64,000 nucleotides of DNA from Fusibacter ferrireducens (GCF_015352425.1 NZ_JADKNH010000001.1:465691-529690); one strand, 5' to 3'; counted from the stretch's first letter, positions 53,501 to 62,092 are shown. Notes: a model not told the origin generated them from the sequence alone. Translations and numbers: made by a program.

Positions 53501-53897
53501 TACTGCAGAGTTGCCCTTTTTTAATGTAGTTTTTAAAAACATAGGCTTTCATTGTTTTTAAAGTGAGACTGATGGTATCTTGTTTTAAATACAAGTTGAG
53601 GTTGCGCAACCCACCGTAGATACTGCCAAGGGTTAGTAATTCAGCAGATTGGTCTTGCCAATTAGCCTCTATAGAGTCAATTAATACTTGGATTTTCTCG
53701 TTTTTAAGATAGTCCATTCGATTGTTTTTTCTCACAAATTCAGAAAGCATAAACAGAACAATCCCTTGGTCTAAAAGCGTCTGATTCACTTTTATGTTTT
53801 CTAAGACCTCTTTAAGAATGACTTCACTGCTCTTTGTGTCATGACGCCATTCGCAATAGGAAAATTCAAAGAGTTTATTTAACATGGATTGAGTCAC
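50547..53897 (-). CDS. Glycoside hydrolase family 31 (alpha-glucosidase/alpha-xylosidase-like)
   Basis: A 1116-residue cytoplasmic protein. Residues 1-220 are all-helical, an extra domain not usual in GH31. A beta-sandwich region follows, then the GH31 (beta/alpha)8 core: GFGERYNALN near 475, nucleophile region DGFKTDGGEF near 720, and acid/base region HWAGDERSNFD near 790. The end is a beta-rich C-terminal domain. Substrates are alpha-linked glucosides or xylosides. It starts with GTG overlapping the upstream stop (GTGA), behind AAAGGG, so it is translationally coupled to the GH15-like gene. It is the last gene of the operon. Confidence 0.88.
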   Translation of the reverse strand: MTQSMLNKLFEFSYCEWRHDTKSSEVILKEVLENIKVNQTLLDQGIVLFMLSEFVRKNNRMDYLKNEKIQVLIDSIEANWQDQSAELLTLGSIYGGLRNLNLYLKQDTISLTLKTMKAYVFKNYIKKGQLCSNLEKTQTKPEMLLVCIPFGLFEPEDLVFVEAVKHIQKQMYDGLLSETDALLLAWYYLEQGTHHITRDILKQTTNQDALYQLIFGKLEAVNERFILHTPYGNDNRYEPGDDERFPKLVKAGEPVTFKVISFPISADDPVIMRCNNKTITGQIVAEKYWQFKAGPFNARETVEYHFQFENTPDIQTSLFEFEVSKIGVLGKVVGVSYTNTQDANLSDDKSLDSETYDVIQETMTLITNDLILKFQIDAHGVLSVAVNALSEEERISTKWTKPSDSQVLTLENGDYKLEYPLATHAISYFQSERNLFTATDANWLKFTQDHEQIRTFTCTFQNRGEKFYGFGERYNALNQSGHTPDNFVYNQYKEQGLRTYIPMPFFTSDRGYGMLLDTTAYSAFNMAEENPTEYSIEVESDVMSLKVIPGDIKAVIEENARLSGYPVMLPKWAFGPWMSSNNWDSDAEVRKQVLKTMELDIPATVLVIEAWSDEATFYLFNDATYKETPGENHHKYDDFKFPTWGRWPDPKGLVKHLHDHNLKCILWQIPIIKQISSLHHLQKEADEQYFIEKGFGVLNADGTPYRIPEGWFKDSLLMDFSNQEAVNWWFKKRQYLIDDLGVDGFKTDGGEFVFGRDLKFHDGRTGHEMRNAYPNDYIGAYYKFAQQNNGITFSRAGYRGANQFPAHWAGDERSNFDAFKRSILAGLSSGISGLPFWGWDLAGFSGDVPTAELFVRATQMATFCPIMQYHAESKGEHNQDRTPWNIYDRSGDMRAITAYRYYANLRMNLIPYIYREALKASRTGLPLMRAMIVDFESDPNTHEIWDQYMFGDQLMIAPIINEGENERNVYFPKGEWINFFTGKVMNGPKNVIVSASLDEIPVYVKANTIIPLNLGENFKWGDSISNELNAYKHLCFRIFGVPETVYYFEDDLNTEISIKVKKSTSLEFEIEIEIESNLNPIYLIFDGKIDKVSINGVIRTTQLLTFETDHISLIEI

Positions 53898-55783
53898 CTA
53901 ATCGTCCCTTTCTCTAATTTCAGTTCAAACGGTATTTCACTATCTTTATGGATAAAGCTTGCAGATACAAATTCGGCACATGGCCAAATTAATGGGTTGA
54001 TAAAACATTGATTTTCATCATCGGCTGAAATGGCTTCTGGCATCAAGCCATAGCGATTACTATGCTGTGTAATCCAGTGATATTTTTTTTCATAAGTTTC
54101 AAAATCCTGATTTAAAAAAGCGTATTCAGCACATGCAGCTGTGTTAAAGATCCAAGGACCGTGGTGGTATTCCTGTTCGCTGTATCCGATGCCATCTTTA
54201 TGGTAAGCTGCATTTTTTAGAAGATATTGATGTGTTTGCTTCATGTTTTCTGTATTTTCAAAGCCATAAAGTAAACCAAAATATACGGGTGTATCGTATT
54301 TTTTAACCAGATCATCATGATAATTCACATAGCCGTATTGGTAGCCTTCACCTTCCAAGTAGGTGCTTTCAATCCCTTCAAAGATATTCTGATTTAGGTC
54401 TTTTAGTCTTGCTTTGTAATGTTCATCCTCAAGTAGAGCGATGCTTGCCTTGATGCCACCATAGATAAACATGTTGGATGATGTAATAAAGGCTGGACCG
54501 TAGACGCCTTCGTTGACGCCACCTTCTGGTCCCACCATGCCCTTTTTCTTTTCACAATTTAGCAAGGCATCCATCAGACTTTTAATATCAGCTTCATGAA
54601 TTAAAAGTTCTCCAGTGAGTTTATAGTAATCATAGATGTTCTTCATAAAATAGCCGATGGAATCCAGTTGGTGAAAGACACTATTATTGGCACCTTCAGA
54701 AGGCATCCCAATGCCATTATATCTCTGATAAAATTCACCTGATGCTTTGCGTTTTCGAGCCAAGAGGTAGCAGATGACTTCTTTGGCTTCTTTAAGATGT
54801 CCAGAGAGTAGAAAAGCTCTTGCAACCATCATGGAATCCCTTGCATAATAGGATGGTAAACCTTCTGAAAAATAATGACCGGTTAAATCAGCTGGGACGA
54901 AACCCTTTATCGTTGCAGATTTGATTGCAATTTGATTTATGTTGACAAGGTCTTCATAAGTCTTGTTTTCACAGGTATAGCCGCTATTTAAATAAGATTT
55001 CCAGTAGGCCCTTGCCGCCTCTTTAGCAGTATCAATCTCGTATGATTCAAGTGTCTCTTGTAATGTACCTTCGTTTTTTCCAAAAATAATCCCCCATTTA
55101 AATGCATAGGTCTCGTTTGGCATGATTTGCTTAGGATGGCCAATGAGCACGCCCACCATATTTGAAGTTTCAAGGGGCTCTGTCGCTTTTTCATCATAAT
55201 GCACCGCATTGGTCGTTCTGTATAAAAAGCCTGTGGGGCTTTCTTCGATGAGATAAGCTTTGCTGGTGTTTGTTTTAACGCCTATAAAGGTGTCTCCAAT
55301 TTTTGAAATAACTTGATTGTCAATAATGCGGGCAGATATAGGGGCTGAATTCCTCAAAATGAGGTACGTGTAGACTTCGATGTCTATCGCTTTGTTGCCC
55401 TTATTTAAAAGGGACATTTCAAAGCCCAATTTTGCATCTTCATATCCAAAGGCTTGATTGGCAATTTGAATCTGATGAGGATTGAGATGATTCGAATCCA
55501 TATCAAAAATGTCCGTCATGATGAAACCCTCACGAATTTCAGAAACTGTGGGATGCATATGAGATTGATGTGCTGATCGCGTTTCCTTGCGGTTGCCATA
55601 GTAGAGTGTGTCACCTACTTTAACCAACGTACATGCACTATGGATTAAATCCAGATCAAAAGTATCGTAAAAAAGATGTTGAATACCAGTGCCTTTTGCA
55701 TCGACAATCCCTTCATTCATGCCGTAGATGCCTGAGAGCATCTCACTCCCGATTATTCCAATTCCAGGATATCGTTTTGTCAT
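53894..55783 (-). CDS. GH15-like (alpha/alpha)6 glycosidase
   Basis: A 629-residue cytoplasmic protein with a beta-sandwich N-terminal domain (1-270) and an (alpha/alpha)6 barrel (about 290-610) of glucoamylase/glucodextranase type. Characteristic parts are PSYYARDSMMVARAFLLSG near 310, VFHQLDSIGYFM near 370, GPEGGVNEGVYGPAF near 420, and PEAISADD with PLIWPCAEFVSA near 585-605. Catalytic acids are probably the E in EGGVNEG and the E in MPEA. It would release glucose-like units from alpha-glucosides. GGAGG lies within the previous gene and its start overlaps that gene by 41 bases. Confidence 0.78.
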   Translation of the reverse strand: MTKRYPGIGIIGSEMLSGIYGMNEGIVDAKGTGIQHLFYDTFDLDLIHSACTLVKVGDTLYYGNRKETRSAHQSHMHPTVSEIREGFIMTDIFDMDSNHLNPHQIQIANQAFGYEDAKLGFEMSLLNKGNKAIDIEVYTYLILRNSAPISARIIDNQVISKIGDTFIGVKTNTSKAYLIEESPTGFLYRTTNAVHYDEKATEPLETSNMVGVLIGHPKQIMPNETYAFKWGIIFGKNEGTLQETLESYEIDTAKEAARAYWKSYLNSGYTCENKTYEDLVNINQIAIKSATIKGFVPADLTGHYFSEGLPSYYARDSMMVARAFLLSGHLKEAKEVICYLLARKRKASGEFYQRYNGIGMPSEGANNSVFHQLDSIGYFMKNIYDYYKLTGELLIHEADIKSLMDALLNCEKKKGMVGPEGGVNEGVYGPAFITSSNMFIYGGIKASIALLEDEHYKARLKDLNQNIFEGIESTYLEGEGYQYGYVNYHDDLVKKYDTPVYFGLLYGFENTENMKQTHQYLLKNAAYHKDGIGYSEQEYHHGPWIFNTAACAEYAFLNQDFETYEKKYHWITQHSNRYGLMPEAISADDENQCFINPLIWPCAEFVSASFIHKDSEIPFELKLEKGTIR

Positions 55784-57686
55784 TAGTTGTCCTCCATGAT
55801 TTGTAGATGGTATAAGCTAAAAATCCTGCACAAGTGCCAAAGTGTTCTCCTGTGGTGGGCATACCCGTGTGCTCGTCAATGCTCTCGCAGGCTATATAAT
55901 TGTCCATTTTCGTTTTCCTGAGCATTTGGTAGGCTTGTTCTTTTCTGCCGTTGAGCATGCTGTTACTGATGGCCAATATCCAAGGATGATCTGCATGTGA
56001 ACATCCGAGTTCTTCAAATTCAGTGCCTTTAAAATAGTGTGGAAAGGCTTCTGAATAGAGATAATTAAACGTATTTTTAAAAACGTTGTCTTCGACATCC
56101 ACAAAGCCGTAGTAAGCAAGTAATGTCAGACTCCCCGGCGGTTCATCGTAAAAATCATGGTGTCCGCTGAGATCACCACTCCACGCGAAGTATTTTTGGT
56201 CTGACTTAGTGACGATTAAGTGTTTAAAAATCGCTTCTTTTACAGCTTTCATGCGCGTGGTCGCCTCTTGAGCGCGATCGATTTGACCATAGTAGTTAAA
56301 GAGTTTTTCATAGATGCCAAAGACTTTCCAGACTAAGACGTTGTTATAAGTCAAATAGCGATAAGTATGCATATCATCCGTTGGCATGAGAAAAGTCTTA
56401 TAGAGCTCGATCTCTGGATGGCGTTCATGCATTAACTTTTCATAGATCATATGAATGCCCTTTTTCACTGGTGGTTCTTCTAAGATAGAAAAATCCTCTG
56501 TATGGTTTAAATATTGCCCAAGTGCCAAAATGAATGCGCAGAGTTCATCGAGCTCAAATCCAGGTTCGAGTACAGTGCCATCTATATAGCGACTGTGTAT
56601 CCCTGCGTTTCGAATTTGTTTTGAATACACATATTCCAGTGCATTTCTCGCCACTTTTTGATCCATCATCAGAAAAGCTGGAAAACTCCAGATTAAGCTG
56701 TCTCGATCCCAATAAGCGGCACTGACGTAATATCTAGGACTTCTTGAAGTGCATAAAATTATTTCTTCTGTATCTAAGGTTTTACCAGAGGCATAAAAAT
56801 AGTTAAAGAACTGATTTAAGTTTAAAAGTGTCATCAAATGTGCATCTTCGATGACTTGAGTTCTTGTCTTTAGCCATTGGCAGAGTTCTGACTTGAGCAC
56901 ATCTGTCGTCTCTCTTTGAAACTCAATGGCTTGTGTTGCGGCGCCCACTTCTTCAAGGCCTAGTCCACAATAAATATCAATTGTTTTAGAGATGCCCTTT
57001 TCCACAGCAATAGACTTGTAGAGTTCAAAGTGAATGGCACTGCCTGAATCGGAATATGCATCCGTATTGGTATCAGAATCAAAATCAGAATCAAAATCAG
57101 AATCAAAATCAGAATCAAAATTAGAATCAGATTTAGAACGAGAATGAGAATATAAAGGTTCTTCCGTATACTGAATATGATCAAAACCGTCATCTGTTAT
57201 AAATCCAAATGAAAATAAAGTAAGGCCTGTTCTAAAATCGAACATCAGATTTTGGTTCCATAAGCTTCGATAGACATGTTTTTTGCCTTCGATGAGCTTG
57301 GATTCATTGATACTATGAAGAACCTTAGAGAAGTTGCCTTTAATACCGATTTGACCCTCAAAGGGGCTATACTCGTCCAAAACCGTTATTCTCAAAATAA
57401 AGCCTTTTCGTTCCAAAGGTGTGATATACGCGCCTTTGATATTAAGTGATCCTATATTTGCAGTAAAAGTGGGAATCCAAAAGTGTTCTCTTTCCCATTT
57501 TATATTTTCGAGCGTTTGTTCTTTTCCGCCAATCAAAATGACGGGTTTCAAAAAGGGTTCACCGCAGATTTCGATTAAACCACGATCTCTCATGCTCAGG
57601 TAATTGATACTTTCAATTTCACAGGATGCATTAATCATGGGCAATGAAACATATTCGTTGCCTGTTGGGTAATAAGTTTTATGCAT
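55743..57686 (-). CDS. (alpha/alpha)6 glycosidase-like protein with DFDS repeat
   Basis: A 647-residue cytoplasmic protein. The N-terminal about 265 residues are beta-rich and contain a low-complexity (D-F-D-S)n insert near 186-205. The barrel region follows: YWDRDSLIWSFPAFLMMDQ near 318, PGFELDELCAFILALGQYL near 360, WSGDLSGHHDFYDEPPGSL near 515 and MPTTGEHFGTCAGFLAY near 610. It resembles debranching-enzyme/GH63-like barrels and is a distant relative of the next gene; the family number is not certain. GGAGG is 8 bases from the ATG. Its C-terminal codons run 41 bases into the GH15-like gene. Confidence 0.7.
   Translation of the reverse strand: MHKTYYPTGNEYVSLPMINASCEIESINYLSMRDRGLIEICGEPFLKPVILIGGKEQTLENIKWEREHFWIPTFTANIGSLNIKGAYITPLERKGFILRITVLDEYSPFEGQIGIKGNFSKVLHSINESKLIEGKKHVYRSLWNQNLMFDFRTGLTLFSFGFITDDGFDHIQYTEEPLYSHSRSKSDSNFDSDFDSDFDSDFDSDTNTDAYSDSGSAIHFELYKSIAVEKGISKTIDIYCGLGLEEVGAATQAIEFQRETTDVLKSELCQWLKTRTQVIEDAHLMTLLNLNQFFNYFYASGKTLDTEEIILCTSRSPRYYVSAAYWDRDSLIWSFPAFLMMDQKVARNALEYVYSKQIRNAGIHSRYIDGTVLEPGFELDELCAFILALGQYLNHTEDFSILEEPPVKKGIHMIYEKLMHERHPEIELYKTFLMPTDDMHTYRYLTYNNVLVWKVFGIYEKLFNYYGQIDRAQEATTRMKAVKEAIFKHLIVTKSDQKYFAWSGDLSGHHDFYDEPPGSLTLLAYYGFVDVEDNVFKNTFNYLYSEAFPHYFKGTEFEELGCSHADHPWILAISNSMLNGRKEQAYQMLRKTKMDNYIACESIDEHTGMPTTGEHFGTCAGFLAYTIYKSWRTTNDKTISWNWNNRE
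57071..57128 (-). repeat. In-frame 12-bp tandem repeat inside a glycosidase gene
   Basis: On the plus strand AAAATCAGAATC is repeated four times (57081-57128; last copy with one change), preceded by a partial copy. In the gene it reads as repeated D-F-D-S. Because 12 is a multiple of three, copy-number change would alter only linker length. It sits between two beta segments, likely a flexible loop. Confidence 0.85.
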
Positions 57687-57727
57687 TTAAAGGCCTCCGT
57701 AAAAACGTGATTGTTAACTGTGTTAAA

Positions 57728-57763
57728 AAGGCTGTCAAGGACATCAACGTCTTTGACAGCCTT
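57728..57763 (-). terminator. Intercistronic hairpin after the sugar-binding-protein gene
   Basis: AAGGCTGTCAA(A/G)GAC arms form a 15-bp stem with one mismatch and a 6-base loop; on the minus strand it is followed by TTTTT. It lies 16 bases after the solute-binding-protein stop codon and before the glycosidases. It probably makes the binding protein more abundant than the downstream enzymes. Confidence 0.72.
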
Positions 57764-57779
57764 ATGGTTATTTTAATTC

Positions 57780-59162
57780 TTATTCAAGGATGCCTTCAAT
57801 GGCTGTTTTAGCATCTTTAAGGGCTTGTTCCGGTGTTTTTTGACCCAATTTGGCTTGGTCAAGTTCTTTGCCGACGAGATCAGTGAGTTCATTCCAGTTG
57901 CCTATTACTGGTGGCACCACTAAAGTATCTAGTGCTTTAAAGACCACTGCTCTGCTTTCAGGCGGTGTTTTTTCTAAATAAGAGGTTAACAAACTTTCAT
58001 CTGTTAAAGCTGGAAGTTCCCAACTTGAATCCACTCTAATTTTGGCAGCTTCTTTGCTAGAAGTAAGGAATTTTGCCCATTTCCATGCAGCTTCAGCATT
58101 TTTGGTATCTTTTGAAATCGCCACACCGTTTGCAAAGAAATGATGTGCTTTTTGTGTATTACCTGGTTCTAGTGCGATGTCCCATGTAAAGTCGGCATCT
58201 TTGAAAGAGTCAAACATCCAGATACCCGTTCTGAGCATGGCTATTTTACCAGCTTTAAATAAATCGCCATCCGATTGACCACTCATTTGAGCATCGCTTG
58301 GAGACACATGGTATTTTTCGATTTTATCGATCATCCATTGGAGTGTTTCAATATTTTCTTTGCTATCGATAACCACTTCTGTTTTATCATCATTGAATAT
58401 TTTGCCACCATTTTGTTCTATGGTTTTGTAGAATTCCCAAAATTGGATAGGTGCATAGGTTCCAAAGATCCCTGCATCCGCATCTGTTAATTTTTGAGCA
58501 GCAGCGAGTTCATCTTTCCAAGTCCATGAATCGTTTGGATAGTCAAGATTTGCTTTGTCAAAAAGGTCTTTGTTGTAGAAGAAAACCACATTTGAGAAAC
58601 TTTCTACTAAGCCGTATTGTTTACTGTCATATTTAAAAGCATTAAGCGCCGTACTGTTGAAAATACTGCTGTCAAAATCTGCATCAGCCTTCATGAGATC
58701 ATCCATGTTGTAAAGTGCTTTTTTAGATGCATATGTGACAAAGTTTTCGTAGTTGAGCTCAAATGTGTCAGGTGCTGTTTTAGATGCAACGACTGTCTGC
58801 AATTTTGTAAAATAGTCTGCAAACGAGTAGGTTTCGTAAGTGACTTTGATGTCGGGATTCTGTTTTTCAAATTCAGCAATCATGGCATCTAAATCTTCAA
58901 GATGATCTGGAGCTGCTGAAAAAGTCATGTATTTAATTTCGACGGGTTCTTTTGTCGTCGTTGTGTCGGTTGCTTCTGGTGCGGTTGAGCTACTTGCATC
59001 TGGTGTAGGTTCATTTGTTTCCACTGCCTTTTGTGCACAACCTGATAACATGCCAAGTAACATCGCTAAGATCAAGATGCCGATAAAAAGCTTTGGATAT
59101 CGAGTTCTTTGTTTTACATCAGATTTTTTGTTAGACTGACCGTTCATAAAAATGCTCTTCAT
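57780..59162 (-). CDS. Sugar ABC transporter solute-binding lipoprotein (SBP_bac_1)
   Basis: A 460-residue lipoprotein. The basic N-terminus and hydrophobic stretch lead to the lipobox LGMLSGC (Cys near 42). A Thr/Pro/Glu linker precedes the family 1 solute-binding domain: VEIKYMTFSAAPDHLEDLDA near 74, FYNKDLFDKANLDYPND near 185, and a C-terminal helical lobe. The ATG at 59162 has GGAGGG 9 bases upstream; the open frame extends to 59300 but overlaps the permease gene without support. It captures an oligosaccharide for the two permeases. No ATPase gene lies in the operon, so a shared MsmX-like ATPase elsewhere must power it. Confidence 0.88.
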   Translation of the reverse strand: MKSIFMNGQSNKKSDVKQRTRYPKLFIGILILAMLLGMLSGCAQKAVETNEPTPDASSSTAPEATDTTTTKEPVEIKYMTFSAAPDHLEDLDAMIAEFEKQNPDIKVTYETYSFADYFTKLQTVVASKTAPDTFELNYENFVTYASKKALYNMDDLMKADADFDSSIFNSTALNAFKYDSKQYGLVESFSNVVFFYNKDLFDKANLDYPNDSWTWKDELAAAQKLTDADAGIFGTYAPIQFWEFYKTIEQNGGKIFNDDKTEVVIDSKENIETLQWMIDKIEKYHVSPSDAQMSGQSDGDLFKAGKIAMLRTGIWMFDSFKDADFTWDIALEPGNTQKAHHFFANGVAISKDTKNAEAAWKWAKFLTSSKEAAKIRVDSSWELPALTDESLLTSYLEKTPPESRAVVFKALDTLVVPPVIGNWNELTDLVGKELDQAKLGQKTPEQALKDAKTAIEGILE

Positions 59163-59176
59163 TAGTTTGCCCTCCA

Positions 59177-60001
59177 TTACTTTAACCCAGTGTGAGTCAT
59201 GCCTTTGATAATATACTTTTGTGTGAAGATATAGACAAATAAAATTGGGAATATACTGATCATGGTGCCTGCCATAAGTACGTTCCAATCTGTTGTCCAT
59301 CTGCCTTGAAGTGCTGCAAGTCCCAGTGGTAATGTCATATGTGTCGTATCACTGGTTATGATTAATGGCCAGAGAAAATTATTCCATGAGGCCATAAATC
59401 CAAAAATCCAAAGTGTTGCAAATACTGGTTTTGCTAGATGAATGATGATCTTAAAAAATATGGTGATGTATCCGGCGCCATCCATAAAGGCCGCTTCTTC
59501 CAGACTTTTAGGAATACCTTTAAAAAATTGCCTCATAAGAAAAGTACCAAAGGCACTAAACATGCCAGGTAAAATAAGTGCTTGATAGGTATTCGTCCAC
59601 TTAAACAGATTCATAATGATGAAAAGTGGTGTTAAAGTCACCTGTGATGGGACCATCAAAGTGCCTAGATAGATATAAAAAAGGACTTCCCTGCCTTTGA
59701 AATCAATCCTTGCAAAGGCATACCCTGCCATTGCACATATAAAAACTTGAAAAAAGGTACTTGTCAAAGCGACAAAGATACTGTTTAAAAAGAATCGCCC
59801 CATTGGCATGGCAGTAGTAACCTCTTTATAGTTGTCCAATGTAATTTCCTTTGGAATCCATTCGGGTGGAAAAATCATCGTTGCATCAGATGTTTTCAGT
59901 GAAGTGGATAACATCCATAAAAAAGGAAGTAACATGGCAACACTGCCTAAAATGAGAATCACATAAAAAATGAGTTTTTTAAATCGACTTTTATTCATCA
60001 T
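59177..60001 (-). CDS. Sugar ABC transporter permease (MalG type)
   Basis: A 274-residue permease with six transmembrane segments. The EAA loop that contacts the ATPase is EEAAFMDGAGYITIFFKIII near 190-210. AFLWPLIITSDTTHMTLPLG-like residues near 220 are typical of carbohydrate uptake type-1 permeases. It overlaps the first permease gene by 11 bases. Confidence 0.92.
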   Translation of the reverse strand: MMNKSRFKKLIFYVILILGSVAMLLPFLWMLSTSLKTSDATMIFPPEWIPKEITLDNYKEVTTAMPMGRFFLNSIFVALTSTFFQVFICAMAGYAFARIDFKGREVLFYIYLGTLMVPSQVTLTPLFIIMNLFKWTNTYQALILPGMFSAFGTFLMRQFFKGIPKSLEEAAFMDGAGYITIFFKIIIHLAKPVFATLWIFGFMASWNNFLWPLIITSDTTHMTLPLGLAALQGRWTTDWNVLMAGTMISIFPILFVYIFTQKYIIKGMTHTGLK

Positions 60002-60875
60002 AATTCACCCACTTTTTTTGAAACTTATTTTGAATAACCGTAACCGTGAAAATTAATGCAAAGAGTACCCATGAAATTGCGGATGCATAGCCCATTTTAT
60101 AGTAACTAAATGCGTTTCTGTAGATTTGTTCAACCAAGACACTTGTAGCACCAGCAGGCCCCCCAGCTGTCATAATCCAAACTTGATCAAACACTTGGAA
60201 TGAATTGATCAGCGATATGGTGATGACGAAAAACGTCGTGGGTGATAACAAGGGCCACGTGATATACCAAAACTTTTGCCAGCGGTTAACCCCGTCTATG
60301 CTAGCGGCTTCGTAATAATGGTCTGGAATCTCTTGGAGTCCGGCAAGATAGATGACCATGATAAAACCTATATCTTTCCAGATGCTGGTCATGATGACGC
60401 CAGCCATGGCCCATTTTGGATCTTGAAGCCATCCTGGTCCTAGGATGCCTATTAGAGATAACAAGTAATTGATAAGTCCATATTCCGGGTTTAAAAGCCA
60501 TTTCCAAATCATTGAAACGGCCACCCATGAAGAAATAACTGGGATGAAATAAAGTGCTCTAAATACGACGATGCCTTTTAACTTCTTATTCATAACCAAT
60601 GCAAGTCCAAGTGAAATGCTTAAAACAAGCGGCAAATAGCCTGCAATAAAAACAAGTGTGTGTTTAAAGGCTTCTCTAATCGTTGGGTCGTTGAAAACCT
60701 TAATGTAGTTGGAGAATCCTACCCATTTGATATCACCGATCAAATCCCATTTACTAAAACTCAAGACAAAAGATGCGATTATGGGGATAATGACGAAGAT
60801 TAGCATGCCAACCAAACTGGGTAATAAGAAAAAGGCAATGGTTAGATACTTTTTAATGCCTTTGTTGCCTACCAA
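59991..60875 (-). CDS. Sugar ABC transporter permease (MalF/UgpA type)
   Basis: A 294-residue permease with six transmembrane segments. The EAA loop is YEAASIDGVNRWQKFWYITW near 205-225. The start codon is TTG at 60875 with GGAGGGG 6 bases upstream. It follows lacI by 11 bases and overlaps malG, making repressor and transporter one transcript. Confidence 0.92.
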   Translation of the reverse strand: MVGNKGIKKYLTIAFFLLPSLVGMLIFVIIPIIASFVLSFSKWDLIGDIKWVGFSNYIKVFNDPTIREAFKHTLVFIAGYLPLVLSISLGLALVMNKKLKGIVVFRALYFIPVISSWVAVSMIWKWLLNPEYGLINYLLSLIGILGPGWLQDPKWAMAGVIMTSIWKDIGFIMVIYLAGLQEIPDHYYEAASIDGVNRWQKFWYITWPLLSPTTFFVITISLINSFQVFDQVWIMTAGGPAGATSVLVEQIYRNAFSYYKMGYASAISWVLFALIFTVTVIQNKFQKKWVNYDE

Positions 60876-60886
60876 ATGATCCCCTC

Positions 60887-61918
60887 CTATCGTTTACTTT
60901 TCATATTTTTGACAGAATTGCGTTCAATGATTTCAATGTCAAGAATGACACTTTTTTCAATTTTAGAATTGCTACTTTTTAGCGTATCCATCAATATATT
61001 GGCTGCCTTCATGCCCTTTTCAAATATTTTTTGATCCACGGTGGTGAGTAAAGGATATGTCATTTTAGAGATGGATAAATTATCAAATCCAATGATGCTG
61101 ATATCATCAGGCACTTTTATATCTGCGGCATGGAAGCTTGCAATGGCACCCGCTGCGATTAAGTCTGCTGTGGCAAATACAGCGGTGACGGCTTGGCACT
61201 CTTCTATTATTTTTTGCCCTGCGGTGATACCACATTCGTAGCTGACGGAATCTGCATAGACATAGTTAATATTAAAAGGAATCCCTGCTTCATCGAGTGC
61301 TTTTTTATAACCTAAAAACCGTTTTTCTGCAACACCCTCTTTTTTGAGATGTCCTGTGATGATGGCAATGTCTTGATGGCCTTTTTCGATCAAATATTTT
61401 GTGGCAATGTAACCGCCATAGAGGTCATCGATGCCAAGATTATAAAAAAAGCCATCGTTGATGTAGCTGTCAATTAGCAAAACTGGAATATTAATTTTTT
61501 TAAGTTGTTCATAGAAGCCTTCTTGATAAATGCCTAAGATTATTGCAGCATCTAAATTCCAATTGATCAACACATCGAGATAATTAGAATCTTTATCTAC
61601 TCCTGTAAGCATCATATAATAATTCTTTTCCCTGAGTTTACTTTCAATGCCACTTACAATTTCACTGTAAAAGGGATTCTCAAGTAAAAATTGTTTATGC
61701 GTTTCAGTCTGTGGGATGATGACGCCAATCATCTTGGATTTTTTGGATACCAAACTCCTTGCAGAGTAATCTGGAACATAGCCAAGTTCTTCAATCGCTT
61801 TTTCAATTTTGGTCACCGTGTCAGCGGATACCTTACTACTTCTTTTGTTGATGACGTTTGATACAGTCATTGCAGACACCCCTACATGCTTTGCAATATC
61901 TTTAATCGTGACTTTCGT
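60887..61918 (-). CDS. LacI-family transcriptional regulator with ACG in place of the start codon
   Basis: A 343-residue LacI/GalR regulator. The N-terminal helix-turn-helix reads KVTIKDIAKHVGVSAMTVSN and begins at the codon after ACG (61918-61916). AAGGAGGGG lies 6 bases before that ACG, ideal spacing; the nearest in-frame ATG falls inside the recognition helix and would remove the DNA-reading part. The effector domain (about 60-335) is normal: IGVIIPQTE near 66, IDDLYGGYIATKYLIEKGH near 160, and PDDISIIGFDNLSISK near 275. Either a rare ACG start keeps repressor levels low, or the gene is mutated or misread. It heads the operon and is probably autoregulated. Confidence 0.85.
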   Translation of the reverse strand, partial: TKVTIKDIAKHVGVSAMTVSNVINKRSSKVSADTVTKIEKAIEELGYVPDYSARSLVSKKSKMIGVIIPQTETHKQFLLENPFYSEIVSGIESKLREKNYYMMLTGVDKDSNYLDVLINWNLDAAIILGIYQEGFYEQLKKINIPVLLIDSYINDGFFYNLGIDDLYGGYIATKYLIEKGHQDIAIITGHLKKEGVAEKRFLGYKKALDEAGIPFNINYVYADSVSYECGITAGQKIIEECQAVTAVFATADLIAAGAIASFHAADIKVPDDISIIGFDNLSISKMTYPLLTTVDQKIFEKGMKAANILMDTLKSSNSKIEKSVILDIEIIERNSVKNMKSKR

Positions 61919-61950
61919 AGTGAACCCCTCCTTAAAGTAAATTGAATTTT

Positions 61951-61978
61951 CTTATAGTATTTATTCATATTATTACAA
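61951..61978 (-). promoter_or_regulatory. Putative promoter of the lacI-glycosidase operon
   Basis: On the minus strand TTGTAA (61978-61973) and TATAAG (61956-61951) are spaced 16 bases apart. The operator-like palindrome 61981-61996 sits 2 bases upstream of the -35, so repressor binding would contact this promoter. Confidence 0.55.
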
Positions 61979-61980
61979 TA

Positions 61981-61996
61981 GGTTTATCGTTAAACC
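61981..61996. promoter_or_regulatory. LacI-type operator, proximal
   Basis: GGTTTATCGTTAAACC is a 16-bp near-palindrome (14 of 16) with the central CG typical of LacI/GalR operators. It abuts the -35 of the operon's putative promoter. Confidence 0.7.
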
Positions 61997-62005
61997 TAGC
62001 GGTTT

Positions 62006-62026
62006 AAAAAAAATACCTTTCGGTAT
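62006..62026 (-). terminator. Small hairpin with T run upstream of the lacI promoter
   Basis: On the minus strand ATACC-GAAA-GGTAT is followed by T8. It lies between the two operators and could stop transcripts entering from upstream or attenuate a more distal promoter. The stem is only 5 bp. Confidence 0.4.
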
Positions 62027-62092
62027 CATGATCTCGATAAGTCTTAAATTATTTGCAATTTAGCGAGAGATCATATTCAAATTCATTTTAGG

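Noticed and set aside
57780..59300. Upstream start for the sugar-binding protein at 59300
   Set aside because: The extra 46 codons overlap the permease gene and separate the signal peptide from the N-terminus; the ATG at 59162 has a good ribosome-binding site.
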